From Papilionanthe hookeriana x Papilionanthe teres (Eukaryota; Streptophyta; Magnoliopsida; Asparagales; Orchidaceae), in the NCBI GenBank assembly GCA_022702705.1, contig CM040428.1:53995198-54059197 (forward strand): 64,000 nt of DNA, read 5' to 3'. The position numbers and the translations under genes are program-made. Below, one piece after another: positions 1-10,525 of this stretch. The notes under the pieces are model-generated. The model did not search any database, was not told the origin of the DNA, and saw only the letters and a program-made list of their open reading frames with translations. Positions within the stretch are counted from its first letter, which is position 1, and each line of letters starts with the position of its first letter.

Positions 1-1931
1 TATTCTCAAATCAAATTCTACATACATAACAAATTGAGTGGTACGTATGTAAATCCTCCTTTATTAATTTGAATATTATTTCAATAATAACATACATTAC
101 AATACGTCCACCATTATATATCATTCTTAATTCTCTACCATTCAAAGAAGCATTAAATATTCTAATAAAATAAAATAAAATATGAAAATTTTGTATTGCA
201 GGTACGTGCTCCATATAAATAATAATAATAATAATAATAATAATTCGTCTATGTAATATGTAAGAAAATAAAATTCATATTTTTTCAGTTTTTGGAATAC
301 TGTTTGTGTTTTATTTTATCTAAATTCATTGTCGGTTTATTAGGAACATAATTCACACATAAACAAGAAAAATTTTCATGGCTCATGCGTGAATCTCCCA
401 ACGTATATTGTAAATTTCAGTATACGTTCGAGAATATAGAAGTACTTGGCAGAGCAGCACACATCCTAAACACCGGGTATAAACACATTTTAAATATAGG
501 ATACTAGAGTCCCAGCAACATTTAACGACTGCAATTTCCAAGACAACTGTACGATATATATTGCATCTTAAGAAATTTTGCAGTTCTGTCTCGCATGTGG
601 GACAAGGACTAGTGCGTGTAATCATCAATTCATATTGCATTATTGTCACTGGGCCAGACCCCATGATTTTTTCACGTTTTGAGTTTTCCACGTAAAAAGT
701 TCTAGGGTATCTACTGGTTAATTTCTTTTATCTGAGTGTGCTAGATTCTCATACAATGCTAAGACGATAATTCATTACTTTACCACTACAAATCTTCTAA
801 CACACATTAGCTCTATTCACTGTTATTAGAAAAATTTTATTAGGTCAATCAATGCATTAAGTCGGTATAAGTTAGGGGTATAACAATTTCAAATTGACAC
901 ATGAATCAGGTCAAGTTTAGCTTGATTAGACGCTCGCAAGCTAAACTAAATGAGCTAAAAGGCCTAGCTCAAGATAACCCCTACTTGACTCATTAGCTCA
1001 TGAATCAGGTTATTTAAAAAGAAAAATATTTTAAATATATTAATTTCAATATTTTGATCTGCCAAAATGGACTAATATTAATCTCATTAATTAATTAATT
1101 ATTACTTTATTTATGTAAGATTTGTTGGAAAAATCACTAACGCAATGCAATAAGTCAGTCAAATATATTAGCTATGACTTTTGTCTCTTTCACACATAAT
1201 ATATCCAATCAATAATTGCAAAGAAAATTTACACAATATATAAAACTAATAATTGTCAGTCAGTCAGTCAGTCAATACAGTAAGTGAGTTAAGGCAAGAC
1301 CTTCCTTAGCAATTAGCATCCCATAGACAGAACGACTTCATCTCTGATTATTCTCAAATCAAATTTTATTTGATCTTAATTTCAGTTCAATTTGAATACG
1401 TCTGTATCAGCAATATCAAATAATAGTAAGATTTACAGCCATACCACTTAATTTCTTGTGTATTTACATATTTGTGCATCAAAACATTTATTTCACTTTT
1501 CAATAATTAAAATAGTAATATTTTGACGTGATATTAAAAATTTTTAGCGATATAAATGTAAAAAGATATATATATATATAGTTACATGATATTTACATGC
1601 ATACCCCTCTAATCTTTAGCATCACATACAAAAATATTATTATTACTAATTATTTTTTAATGTAATACACATTTTTATGCATTATTTTATGACGTCAACG
1701 TGTTATAAATATAGATATAAAATTTTATTTTTTTGATAAGTATATTTCCTAAAATAATGTTAAAGGAATTTTATTTGTTCGTATTAATAATAATAAAATA
1801 ATAATAATAATAATAATAATAAGAATATTTCCTGAAATATTATTACAACACAATATTATATGCGTTGGGATCACAAACAATATTTTTGAAATAACTCAAA
1901 TACATAAATGATCATCATTTAATTATGTTAT
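1..1931. other. AT-rich repeat-laden intergenic DNA
   Basis: I see no gene here. Positions 30-60 match the terminal part of the palindromic MITE family found elsewhere in the window (gtggtacgtatgtaaat). A short (AAT)n tract lies at about 217-243 and another near 1795-1821. Near 873-1310 there is an inverted, diverged copy of the repeat also seen at about 5150-5865 and 6795-7505; it begins with the TIR-like taggggtataac and includes a short (tcag)n run at about 1257-1275. MITE-like sequence recurs at about 1435-1700. The 3' UTR of the RLP gene must lie just left of 1932, but no clear polyadenylation signal was identified. Confidence 0.5.
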
Positions 1932-4805
1932 TTATTGATTAAACCACTGATTCACTTTCACGTTGACAAATACATAAATATTATCCATCATTTTATCAAG
2001 GAATTGGAAGTAAATGGCCGCCCAAGACTTCTTGAGCAATAAGGTTCCCAATACACTCCATAGTCCAACAGCAAAACCAAGGCCCATACCGAGGAACAAA
2101 CCAAAATCATCATCATCTTGAGAAATGCCTCTTTCACCACGTATTTTATCTTCACGACCTTCACAAGTCTTATGTAGTGGTTTCCCACATAGTTTTGGAT
2201 TTCCGTAGTAAATTGATTCATTAAAACCGTCAAGTTGGGTCCCCGTCGGGATTCTACCAGACAATTGATTGTAGGATAAGTTGAGATAACTCAATGCACT
2301 GAGCATCGCAATGCTCTCTGGAATATCTCCTGAGAAATGGTTCCTTGAGAGATCCAAACTTTCCAAGCTTTGCATAACACCAATTTTGTTTGGTATATGT
2401 CCCGTGAATTGGTTTCTCGATAAATTCAAACTCATCAATCCAACAAGGCTCATTAATTCAATAGGAACTTCACCAGTCAGATCATTAGAAGAAAGATCTA
2501 TAATGTTCACAAGAGAGAGTATGCTTTCATATTCACGAACTATTCCTTTTATAGCGATCATTATTGAATCGGGTAAAACTATTGTTGGATAGCTGACTTT
2601 CTCGCTAAATTTCTTGCTGTAAATCTCAAAGTTAACCATTTGACCTGGAAATGTAACACCATCATATGGAAATAGAGGTTCAAGCCTCTTCTTTTGTATG
2701 ACCATTGAATTGAGAAATTTAAAAGATTTTGGGATTGACCCAGAAAGAAAATTTTTTGCAAGATCCAAGATTTGTAGATTTTTTAGTTTGGATAACTCCA
2801 AGGGAATTGATCCATGGAATTTATTTGAGTGTAAGCGTAAGATCTTTAGGGACAATAATTTTTCTCCAATCCATAAAGGTATGCTTCCTGTAAGATTATT
2901 TTCTCCCAAGTCAAGAGTAATAAGCTTGCTGCAATTTTTGAAAAATGACATCTCCCCTTGAAAAACATTGTTGTTGAGGTGCAATGATAATAACATTGGT
3001 AGGTTCCCGATCCATTGCGGAATTGAACCCCTTAAGTTGTTATATGACATGCTGATAAACTGTAGCGTCATATAGCTTGAAACATTACAATTGCATTTTG
3101 GAATTTCTCCCGAAAGATTATTATGTGATAAGTCGAGAAGAATTATTGAAGGCATTTGGCATATAGAATTAGGTATTTCACTTGAGAGATGATTTTGAGA
3201 AAGGTCAAGCAGTACCAAAAAACTCATGTTCCCATTTAGATATAATTCAATCCCGCTTGAGAACTTATTGTTTGAAAATGATACAAAGTTTACAAAACCC
3301 ATTGGCCGAGGAAGGCGCCCTTCCAATTGATTTGATCTTAAGTCGATAGTTGCCCCTGATGCAATGTTCAATGACATTGGAAGTTCACCTACAATTGCAT
3401 TTTGAGACATGTTCAAGTAAATTATGTGAGATGATATATTCCAAAACCAATTCGGAATGATATCAGAAATACCACAACTGGCGAGCTCTAAAAAGGAAAG
3501 TTGCTTTAGATTTTGAAGCCATAGTGGGAATTGAGGACCAACGAGACAAGAACTTAGAGAAAGATATTGAATATGAAATGGTGGAGTCCAATTAGGACTA
3601 ATCATGTTAAAATTAAATTTATTACCTGAAATATCTAGGTGTATCAATTGTGATAGATTTGCAAAATAAAATTCAGAGAGACTACCGTGAAAATTATTGG
3701 ATCTAAGATCCAAATGAGCTAATTTAGTCAGTTGTCCAAGACTTTGCGGAACAAGTCCATCAAATTGATTATTTCCAAGATCAAGATATGTTAAATTTCT
3801 CATATTTCCAACCCATTCAGGTATGCTTCCGCTCAGTTGGTTATTGGAGAAAAACATTGCTGTCATTTTATATTCTTTGCATTTTAATGTAGTTCCATCA
3901 TCACTTAATTTTGTAAAATTATTATAGCTAATGTCAAAAAAATAGAGATCACATAATAAGCTTGAAGAGGCAAATGAGATTTGTCCAGTAAAATAGTTGA
4001 AATCGAGATATAATTCCTTTAATCTTTTGAATTGTCCTAACCAGTTTGGTAAACTTCCATTGAGATTGTTATTAGAAAAATCAAATATTTCAATGCTTGA
4101 TGAAAAATTAGAATATGGAAGTAAATTCGGAAGTGTTTGTAGGCTGCATGATGACAATTGCAAGGTGGAGAGAGCTGGAAGCACACTAATCTCTTGTGAC
4201 CAATTCGTAGCGAATGTTAGATTTAGATCCGACATAGCAAGAAATTGTAAAGAGAAGAGGTGAGACATCCATAAGAGGTTATAAGCAACGAGTGAACTAA
4301 TACTAAGATCAAGGAATTTAAGTTTTGTCAAGTTTCCAATTTGAGGAGGAATTTCTCCAGCGAACCCCGAAAAGGAGAGATCGAGATGGCTCAATTTAGT
4401 GAGGGAACCAATAGAATGAGGGATCCTCGTTTGATTGAAGTCAATATTTGATAAGCACAAATATTGCAAGTGTCTTAAGCGGAAGAAAGACGGATGTAAT
4501 GATGTGGCATGAAAAATATTTGAGAAAACCATTGTATCGAGCTTGATGACATGATTGGTTTTATCACTACAACTCACTCCCTTCCACGTGCAACAATCAT
4601 CGTCTATATCCCAACTAGAGAGAACAAGGTAAGGATCTGATAGACTTTGCTTAAAATCAATGAGGGCATCTCTTTCCTCAGCACTGCAACGTTGGTTCAC
4701 TTTGTGAATAGCTAAGCCACCTTCGCTTTCCGCTCTTAAGCAATAGAAACATAGAGTAAAGATGAGCAGTAGAGAAAACTGAAATCTTTCCATTAGAATT
4801 TGCAT
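1932..4805 (-). CDS. LRR receptor-like protein (EIX2/RLP type)
   Basis: Membrane-anchored cell-surface receptor without a kinase domain. Relatives in this family sense microbial or developmental ligands and signal through SOBIR1/BAK1-type co-receptor kinases. The 957-aa intronless ORF is intact and near the usual family length. Order of parts: signal peptide (about residues 1-27); LRRNT_2 domain with its paired cysteines (CSAEERDAL..., DDDCCTWKGVSC, about 38-78); a long run of extracellular LRRs; a non-LRR island at about 700-767; four more LRRs; an LRRCT cap (GNPKLCGKPL...C, about 868-880); an acidic juxtamembrane stretch (SQDDDD); a TM helix at about 902-924 with small-residue spacing (GMGLGFAVG); and a short cytoplasmic tail (KKSWAAIYFQFLDKM). 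There is no kinase. Two start codons lie close together, at 4805 and 4793; the second (MERFQFSLLL) gives a more typical signal peptide and is more compatible with the TATA position. A decayed paralogue lies at about 8795-9048. Confidence 0.95.
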   Translation of the reverse strand: MQILMERFQFSLLLIFTLCFYCLRAESEGGLAIHKVNQRCSAEERDALIDFKQSLSDPYLVLSSWDIDDDCCTWKGVSCSDKTNHVIKLDTMVFSNIFHATSLHPSFFRLRHLQYLCLSNIDFNQTRIPHSIGSLTKLSHLDLSFSGFAGEIPPQIGNLTKLKFLDLSISSLVAYNLLWMSHLFSLQFLAMSDLNLTFATNWSQEISVLPALSTLQLSSCSLQTLPNLLPYSNFSSSIEIFDFSNNNLNGSLPNWLGQFKRLKELYLDFNYFTGQISFASSSLLCDLYFFDISYNNFTKLSDDGTTLKCKEYKMTAMFFSNNQLSGSIPEWVGNMRNLTYLDLGNNQFDGLVPQSLGQLTKLAHLDLRSNNFHGSLSEFYFANLSQLIHLDISGNKFNFNMISPNWTPPFHIQYLSLSSCLVGPQFPLWLQNLKQLSFLELASCGISDIIPNWFWNISSHIIYLNMSQNAIVGELPMSLNIASGATIDLRSNQLEGRLPRPMGFVNFVSFSNNKFSSGIELYLNGNMSFLVLLDLSQNHLSSEIPNSICQMPSIILLDLSHNNLSGEIPKCNCNVSSYMTLQFISMSYNNLRGSIPQWIGNLPMLLSLHLNNNVFQGEMSFFKNCSKLITLDLGENNLTGSIPLWIGEKLLSLKILRLHSNKFHGSIPLELSKLKNLQILDLAKNFLSGSIPKSFKFLNSMVIQKKRLEPLFPYDGVTFPGQMVNFEIYSKKFSEKVSYPTIVLPDSIMIAIKGIVREYESILSLVNIIDLSSNDLTGEVPIELMSLVGLMSLNLSRNQFTGHIPNKIGVMQSLESLDLSRNHFSGDIPESIAMLSALSYLNLSYNQLSGRIPTGTQLDGFNESIYYGNPKLCGKPLHKTCEGREDKIRGERGISQDDDDFGLFLGMGLGFAVGLWSVLGTLLLKKSWAAIYFQFLDKMMDNIYVFVNVKVNQWFNQ

Positions 4806-4830
4806 GATTGTGGCTCTCTTGCTCTATCCC

Positions 4831-4846
4831 TATTTATAGCACATTG
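4831..4846 (-). promoter_or_regulatory. TATA box and CCAAT motif of the RLP gene
   Basis: On the minus strand, TATAAATA lies at 4831-4838 with CCAAT just upstream at 4842-4846. The TATA box is only about 26 bp from the first ATG (4805) and about 38 bp from the second (4793). A plant transcription start 25-35 bp downstream of TATA would therefore fall at or just after the first ATG, so translation may begin at 4793. This is inferred from spacing only. Confidence 0.55.
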
Positions 4847-6402
4847 GTTGAAAGAGTCCTATAGAGATGGAAAACTAATTACATTAAATTTATGAATAAT
4901 TATTACATAATTTGAATAATATTTAAATTCAATCAATGCCGCCACTATTGCTGTTAAGGAATTCACTATTCTTCCTTGCAAACTATAAATGAATCTGATA
5001 TTGACATTTGTTGAAAATAAATATTTGTTTATAGCTCACCATTATTAGTTTATTTATTTGTTTTACTGTCATGCTATGAATCATATACACACAATTCTCA
5101 TTCATTTTAATATTTAACATTACATTAATAAATAGCAGCAAACTGTTTTGAATGTAAATATCAAGTTGTAAGCTTTAGATATATAAATTCATAAGAATTA
5201 TGTGGTGAATATGTAAATTTTCCTTGCAATTATTGATTTGATATATTATGTGGAAATGACATTTGAGCCATAACCATAACTATCATAGTTGCCGGACTCA
5301 CCGCATTGAGTGACTTATTGCACTGATAATAAAGGTGTGACCTTGATTTGGACTTCATCGGGCACGAGTCTTTCCAACAAAACTTACATAAATAAAATAA
5401 TTATTGATTAATTTAAGAAATTAATAGTAACCTTGCTATGGAGGATCCAAATATTAAATTTTAATATATTTTTGATGTATTTTTTATAAATATTTTAAAA
5501 AAGAGCATGTTTATTATTATTATTATTTTTGGTTAAGATTTCCCAAGTACTATTTGACGAGCCTCCCAACCAATTTCTTGTGCCTAAGAATTCCATTCTG
5601 CACATTTGCATGTTCAAACCCGTGACAAAATCTGTCAACTAAAGTGTCGCAATAGTCATCACTTTTAAAAAATATGATTGAATCACGAGCTAATGAGTCG
5701 ATTAGGGTTGTTTAAGATGGACCTAAATTAGCTTGCCGGCTTCTAATCAAGCTGAACTTGAGTCGATTCATGAGTCGACTTGACTTTGTTACACCCCAAC
5801 TTAGACTGACATAATGTTAAATAGAGCTATCTATAAAATTAATTTTGAGTCCCAATCAATCATTAGGCTTCACTCATGCAATACATAAGCTAACTATATA
5901 ATTAATTAAATTATAACCCTATTTATTAGCATGATTAATCAATGGACTGTAATAGCCAATAAATATTAACAAAATCATATGTATGCCCTTTGGGTTTTGA
6001 GATGTCTATTCAAATTGCTTGCCGTTCACGCAATGATTCAATGACATTCATATATACCCCTCAACTTCTATATATTTATATATCTAACACCTAAGCTTTA
6101 AATTTTTACATGAGTGTCATCTTAGCCCGTGCTTGAAAATGTGCATTTCATTTTTTAAAATGGTAATATTTTTTTATATTATATGGAAGATTCGGTTGGC
6201 ATAAATGTAAAAAATAATGTTTAAAGGTGTTGAAAATGTAAATATATAGAAATTGGGTGGTTTGTATGTAAATGCCCCTTTTATTCCACCAATAAAGACG
6301 GCACATAAATAATATTTCTATATTTTGGGGCATTTATCTACAAACCACACAAGTCTTATGTATTTTCGTATCATATAACTCAGAGACTTGTGCCTCCAGT
6401 GC
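4847..6402. repeat. RLP upstream intergenic DNA, duplicated at 9049-10525
   Basis: No gene is seen. This stretch links the RLP 5' end to an orphan GPX last exon. Its right part (about 5935-6345) is closely matched by 9757-10185, including a palindromic MITE copy (about 6045-6285 versus about 9870-10112). The left-centre part (about 5150-5865) is matched in the same orientation by 6795-7505 and, more weakly and inverted, near 873-1310. The order RLP 5' end, spacer, GPX 3' end is the same in the second copy, which supports a tandem segmental duplication rather than independent repeat insertions. Confidence 0.7.
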
Positions 6403-6435
6403 CTAAGAAGTCTCCAGAAGCTTATTGATATCCTT
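6403..6435 (-). pseudogene. Orphan copy of the last exon of glutathione peroxidase
   Basis: The minus strand reads KDINKLLETS followed by a stop, directly after a splice-acceptor-like tgcag. It matches GPX exon 6 at 10526-10558 (KDIKKLLETA, stop) in length (33 nt) and in flanking sequence: both are followed on the + strand by the same run near 6436-6480 and 10559-10605. No other GPX exon is found between here and 10526, so this is a truncated duplicate, not a gene. Its reading frame is still open, which fits a fairly recent duplication or simply its short length. Confidence 0.8.
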
Positions 6436-6479
6436 CTGCAAATGTTCAAATACACAAAATGTATTATGATCATGATGAT

Positions 6480-8206
6480 AACGGGCTGTGAATCCAGCTC
6501 AAAGATCATAATCGTTCGAAAATCAATTCGAATTTTGGATTGGATCGAGATCGGATCGAAATAAACAGCCGGCTTATAAGCCAAAACTTTGGATCGAAAA
6601 TTTTTATATTTGATTCAAGCTATACATGAATTGGCTCGAACTGGCTCCTGTATTCCTCAAACTGACTTGAGATCGACTCGAAGTACTTTTTGTTTATTAA
6701 AATTTTACATATAATGCTAAATAAAATTGAATATAATGAACCACGAACGGATTTTGCTATATTATGTGTAAATGAGACGTTACAAAAGTGTTTTAAATGT
6801 AAATATCAAATTTGAAGTGTTAGATACATAAATTCATAAGAATTGTGTGGTACATATGTAAATTTCACTTGTAATTATTGATTTGATATATTTTGTGTAA
6901 ATGACAAATGAGGCATAACCATCATGGTTGACTGACTTACTGCATTGACTGACTTACTGCATTGATAACGAATGTGTGGCCTTGACTTGGACTTCGTCGT
7001 GTTTTAGCTTTTCCAATGAAACATACATAAAATAAAATAATTATTAGTTAATGAGATTAATATTAGCCTTGCTGCGGCGGATTCAAATATTGAATTTTAA
7101 TATGTTTTAATGAAATTTTTATTAGTTTTTTTTTTTTTTAAGATTGGCCAGACATTATTAGACGAACCTCCCGACCTACTTCATATGCCTAATAATTCGA
7201 ATCTGCACATAAGTGGGATTGAATATCTGACCCCAGGAGTCTTACAAACTCTACCAACTAAAGAGTCACGGTAGGCGGTATTTTTAAAAAAACTTGAGTT
7301 GAATCACAAGCTACTTAGTCGATTAGTGTTGTCTTAGGCTATACCTAACTTAGCTTGCCGGCTTCTAAAGAAGTTGAACTCGAGTCGACTTGACTTTGTT
7401 ACACCCTAACTTAGACTCGCCTAAAACATTGATTATGGCCCAAAAAACTTTTCTAAAAATGGTCAATAGAGCTATCCAAAAATAATAATTTTGAGTCCCA
7501 ACCGATTAAGAAATAATATTTATTGTCAGTATTGATCATCAACATCTAATATCAGATAGAGCTCTAAAGTTCTTCAATATTATAGCTCTCTCAAATATTA
7601 TCATGATCGGGTTCGTTGAACATTATTACTAAGAAGTCTAGACTTTGAATTTTAATATTTTAGCTTGCTTGACACCCCTCATATATGTGTATATATGTTA
7701 CATATTTATTTAACCTGTGCTCTTTATAATTTATTATATATTACATTAGTCTGATATATATATTATATTTTTCTATTGTTACACAAACTTAAAATGGAAT
7801 AATATATAAATCATTATATAAATAAGAATAGAGTAATAATTGAATGGCATATTAGTTATTATAAAATAAATTAGGTGATGTATGAATTAATGTAAATGTT
7901 TATAGGGATATTTCAATTAAAAAGCTTTATTTTGTATTATCATCCAATAAATAAATTAAATAGACGAGACTTTTAATTACAAAACTCGACTTGACTTGAC
8001 TTGACTTGACTTTGACTTGATAATGAAGGATTGATATGAACTTGATTTTACATTTAGCACCGAAAATTTTATAATATTACTTGTAATATTTTGGTACATA
8101 AACTTATTAAAAAAATGTGAATTTTTAAGAAGATAGTTAAAGTGATATTTCTTATATCATGTTAAAGATCTAAGCGGTATACATGTAAATTTTATTATTT
8201 AAGTGC

Positions 8207-8246
<40 letters not shown>

Positions 8247-8794
8247 TGTAAGTACTTAGTAATTGTGTGGTCTGCATTAATATTTTTATCCCACCTGACT
8301 TAGATTTGAAGTATTTATTTAATCTTAGCCTTTGAAAACTAATAAACAGTTTCTACATGGATTAATAGCTTACAAGTGTGCTTATAATAATTAATTTTGT
8401 AGTAAGTATGATATTAAAAAATAGTATAAAAAATGAGATTAATATTAAATTTGCTATGACGGATCCAAATATTCAATTTTAATATACTTTTAATGTATTT
8501 TTATTAATATTTTTTAAAAAAATATGAGTTGAACCATGAGCTAATGAGAAGAGTAAGCTAGACCATTTAGCTCATCGAACAGCCTGTCAGCTTATCTGCA
8601 GCTAGCTCGCGAGTCAGCTCAATCTTGGTTTATTGACGAGCTTGTGAGTCGAGCTTATTGATACCGCCTTTTCAAAATTTAAGCATGTTATCATCGTTGC
8701 GAGTTGAGCTCGAGCTTGTATTTTGATAGACGAGCCAAGTTCAAGATAGGCATGACTCTTGCTCGCCTCGACTCGTTTACACCCCAAAAAGAGA
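6480..8794. repeat. Repeat-filled spacer between duplicated segments
   Basis: No gene is recognised. Components seen by eye: about 6795-7505 repeats 5150-5865; about 7520-8040 repeats as 9185-9725 with the same order and orientation; a diverged MITE copy lies at about 8040-8290 around a (TA)n tract (8206-8250); and a repeat with a tcgtttacacccc end stops at about 8786, directly against the RLP remnant. An intact tandem duplicate would have carried about 2.9 kb of RLP coding sequence here, but no LRR is detectable, so most of that paralogue was lost. Confidence 0.6.
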
Positions 8795-9048
8795 TCCTAC
8801 CTAAATAGAGCTTGATGAGATGGTTGGTTGTATTACTGTTATGCATGCCATTCCATTTGCAACAATCATCAGCCATACTCAAATTCGAAATAATAATGTG
8901 AGGATCAGGTTGACTTGGCTTATAATCGAGGAGGGCATTTCTTTCCTAAACGTTGCAATGGTTGTGCAGTTTGTGAATATTTAAGCCGCCTTCACTTCCC
9001 TCTCTCAAGTAATGAACAATGATGAACAAAAATTCTGAATATAGATGG
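8795..9048 (-). pseudogene. RLP N-terminal remnant (signal peptide plus LRRNT)
   Basis: The minus strand reads, with interruptions, FLFIIVHYLREGSEGGL-IHKLHNHCNV-stop-ERNALLDYKPSQPDPH and then MADDCCKWNGM--NTTNHLIKLYLG. This aligns along its length with residues of about 10-90 of the intact RLP (LRAESEGGLAIHK, ERDALIDFKQSLSDPY, DDDCCTWKGVSC, TNHVIKL). It has a premature stop after CNV and no LRRs. A repeat with an acacccc terminus abuts its downstream end near 8786. It is a truncated tandem paralogue and should not be called as a short protein. Confidence 0.85.
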
Positions 9049-10525
9049 TGGATTATTGAAAAATAATTTTACTTGGGAATTTGTTAAAAAATAATAAAAT
9101 AAATTTGATAACATTCTAATAATGGCGATCAAAAAATGATGTTTAGATAATGACAATCAAACGACTGCAGTTGGGAGATGATGATTATTGTCAGTATCAT
9201 CAACATCTAACATTGGATAGAACACTAGAGTTCTTCAATATTATAGCTCTCTCAAATATTATCATATAGGGTTCATTGAACAATCTTATAAAGAAATCTA
9301 GAATTTGAATTTTAGTATTTTTGCTTGCTTCACGCCTCTCATATATGTGTATTAATGTTAATATTCGTTTAACATGCTCTACTTTGTAATTTATTATAAA
9401 TTACATTAGTCTAATGTGTATATATATATATATATTATTTTTTCTATTTGTTACAGAATCTTAAAATACAAGAATATATAATTTATTTTGTAAATAAGAG
9501 TATAGTAATAATTGAATGGCATATTAGTTATTATAAACTAAATTAGGTGATGTATGAATAAATATAAATGTTTATAGTGACATTTCAGTTAAAATCCTTA
9601 TTTTCTATTTTGATGTAATAAATAAATTAAAGAGGAGACTATTAATTATAAAACTTGACTTGACTTGACTAGACTTCACTTGATAATGAAGGCGGGGCTT
9701 TGATCAGGACTGATATGAACTTGATCAACAGTAGAAAAGGCTTACTCTTTCCATCTCAATGGACTGTAATAGCCAAGAAATATTAATGCATGGCCTTTGG
9801 GTTTTGAGAAGTCTTTTAACTTATTCCCTATTCAAATTGCTTGCCGTTCACGCAATGATTCAATGATTTTCATACATACCACTCAACTTCTATGTATTTA
9901 CATATCTTATCTAACACCTAAACTTTAATTTTTACATAAATGTCACCTTAAACCATGCTTGAAAATGTGTATTTCAAGGCTTTTTTAAAATGATAATACT
10001 TTTTATATTATGTGGAAGATTTGGTTGGCATAAATGTTAAGGAATATGGTTTAGGTTATGAAAATGTAAATATATAGAAATTAAGTGGTTTGCATGTAAA
10101 TGCTCCTTTTTATCCCACCAATAAAGATGGCACATAAATAATATTTCTATATTTTTGGTGTATTTATCTACAAACCACACAATTCTTATGTATTTTCATA
10201 TCTAATATGTAAACTATAACATTTATAATTATAATACTTGGTGGCATAACTGTACACATTACAAAAATAACAAACATGAACTATCCACCCTCAAAGTAGC
10301 ACAAATTGACACCAAAGTCCAATAAATTATTATATATTGTATTGCAAATATAATTAAAAATGTTTACAAAACACTAATATGTTTATGAGGACAAGATATA
10401 ACATCATAATTGTCACCTTAATACTATAGATAATGCTGGTGAGTATAAGAACAACATCTAACTTTGTCCTGCTATAGTCCCCCCATAGAAACACTATGTA
10501 AGTCACAAGCTTGTGCCTCTAGCGC
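9049..10525. repeat. Second copy of the RLP-GPX intergenic segment
   Basis: About 9185-9725 duplicates 7520-8040, and about 9757-10185 duplicates 5935-6345, including a palindromic MITE copy (about 9870-10112). The remainder to 10525 is AT-rich and should hold the GPX 3' UTR, since the GPX stop codon is at 10526-10528 on the minus strand. No additional gene is seen. Confidence 0.6.

Noticed and set aside
2311..4263. Plus-strand open frames of 87-93 codons across the RLP
   Set aside because: Antisense shadows of a regular LRR-coding sequence.
8691..8882. 63-codon minus-strand open frame starting MSMADDCCKWNG
   Set aside because: Part of the decayed RLP N-terminus; the apparent start is internal and the 3' half reads into an inserted repeat.
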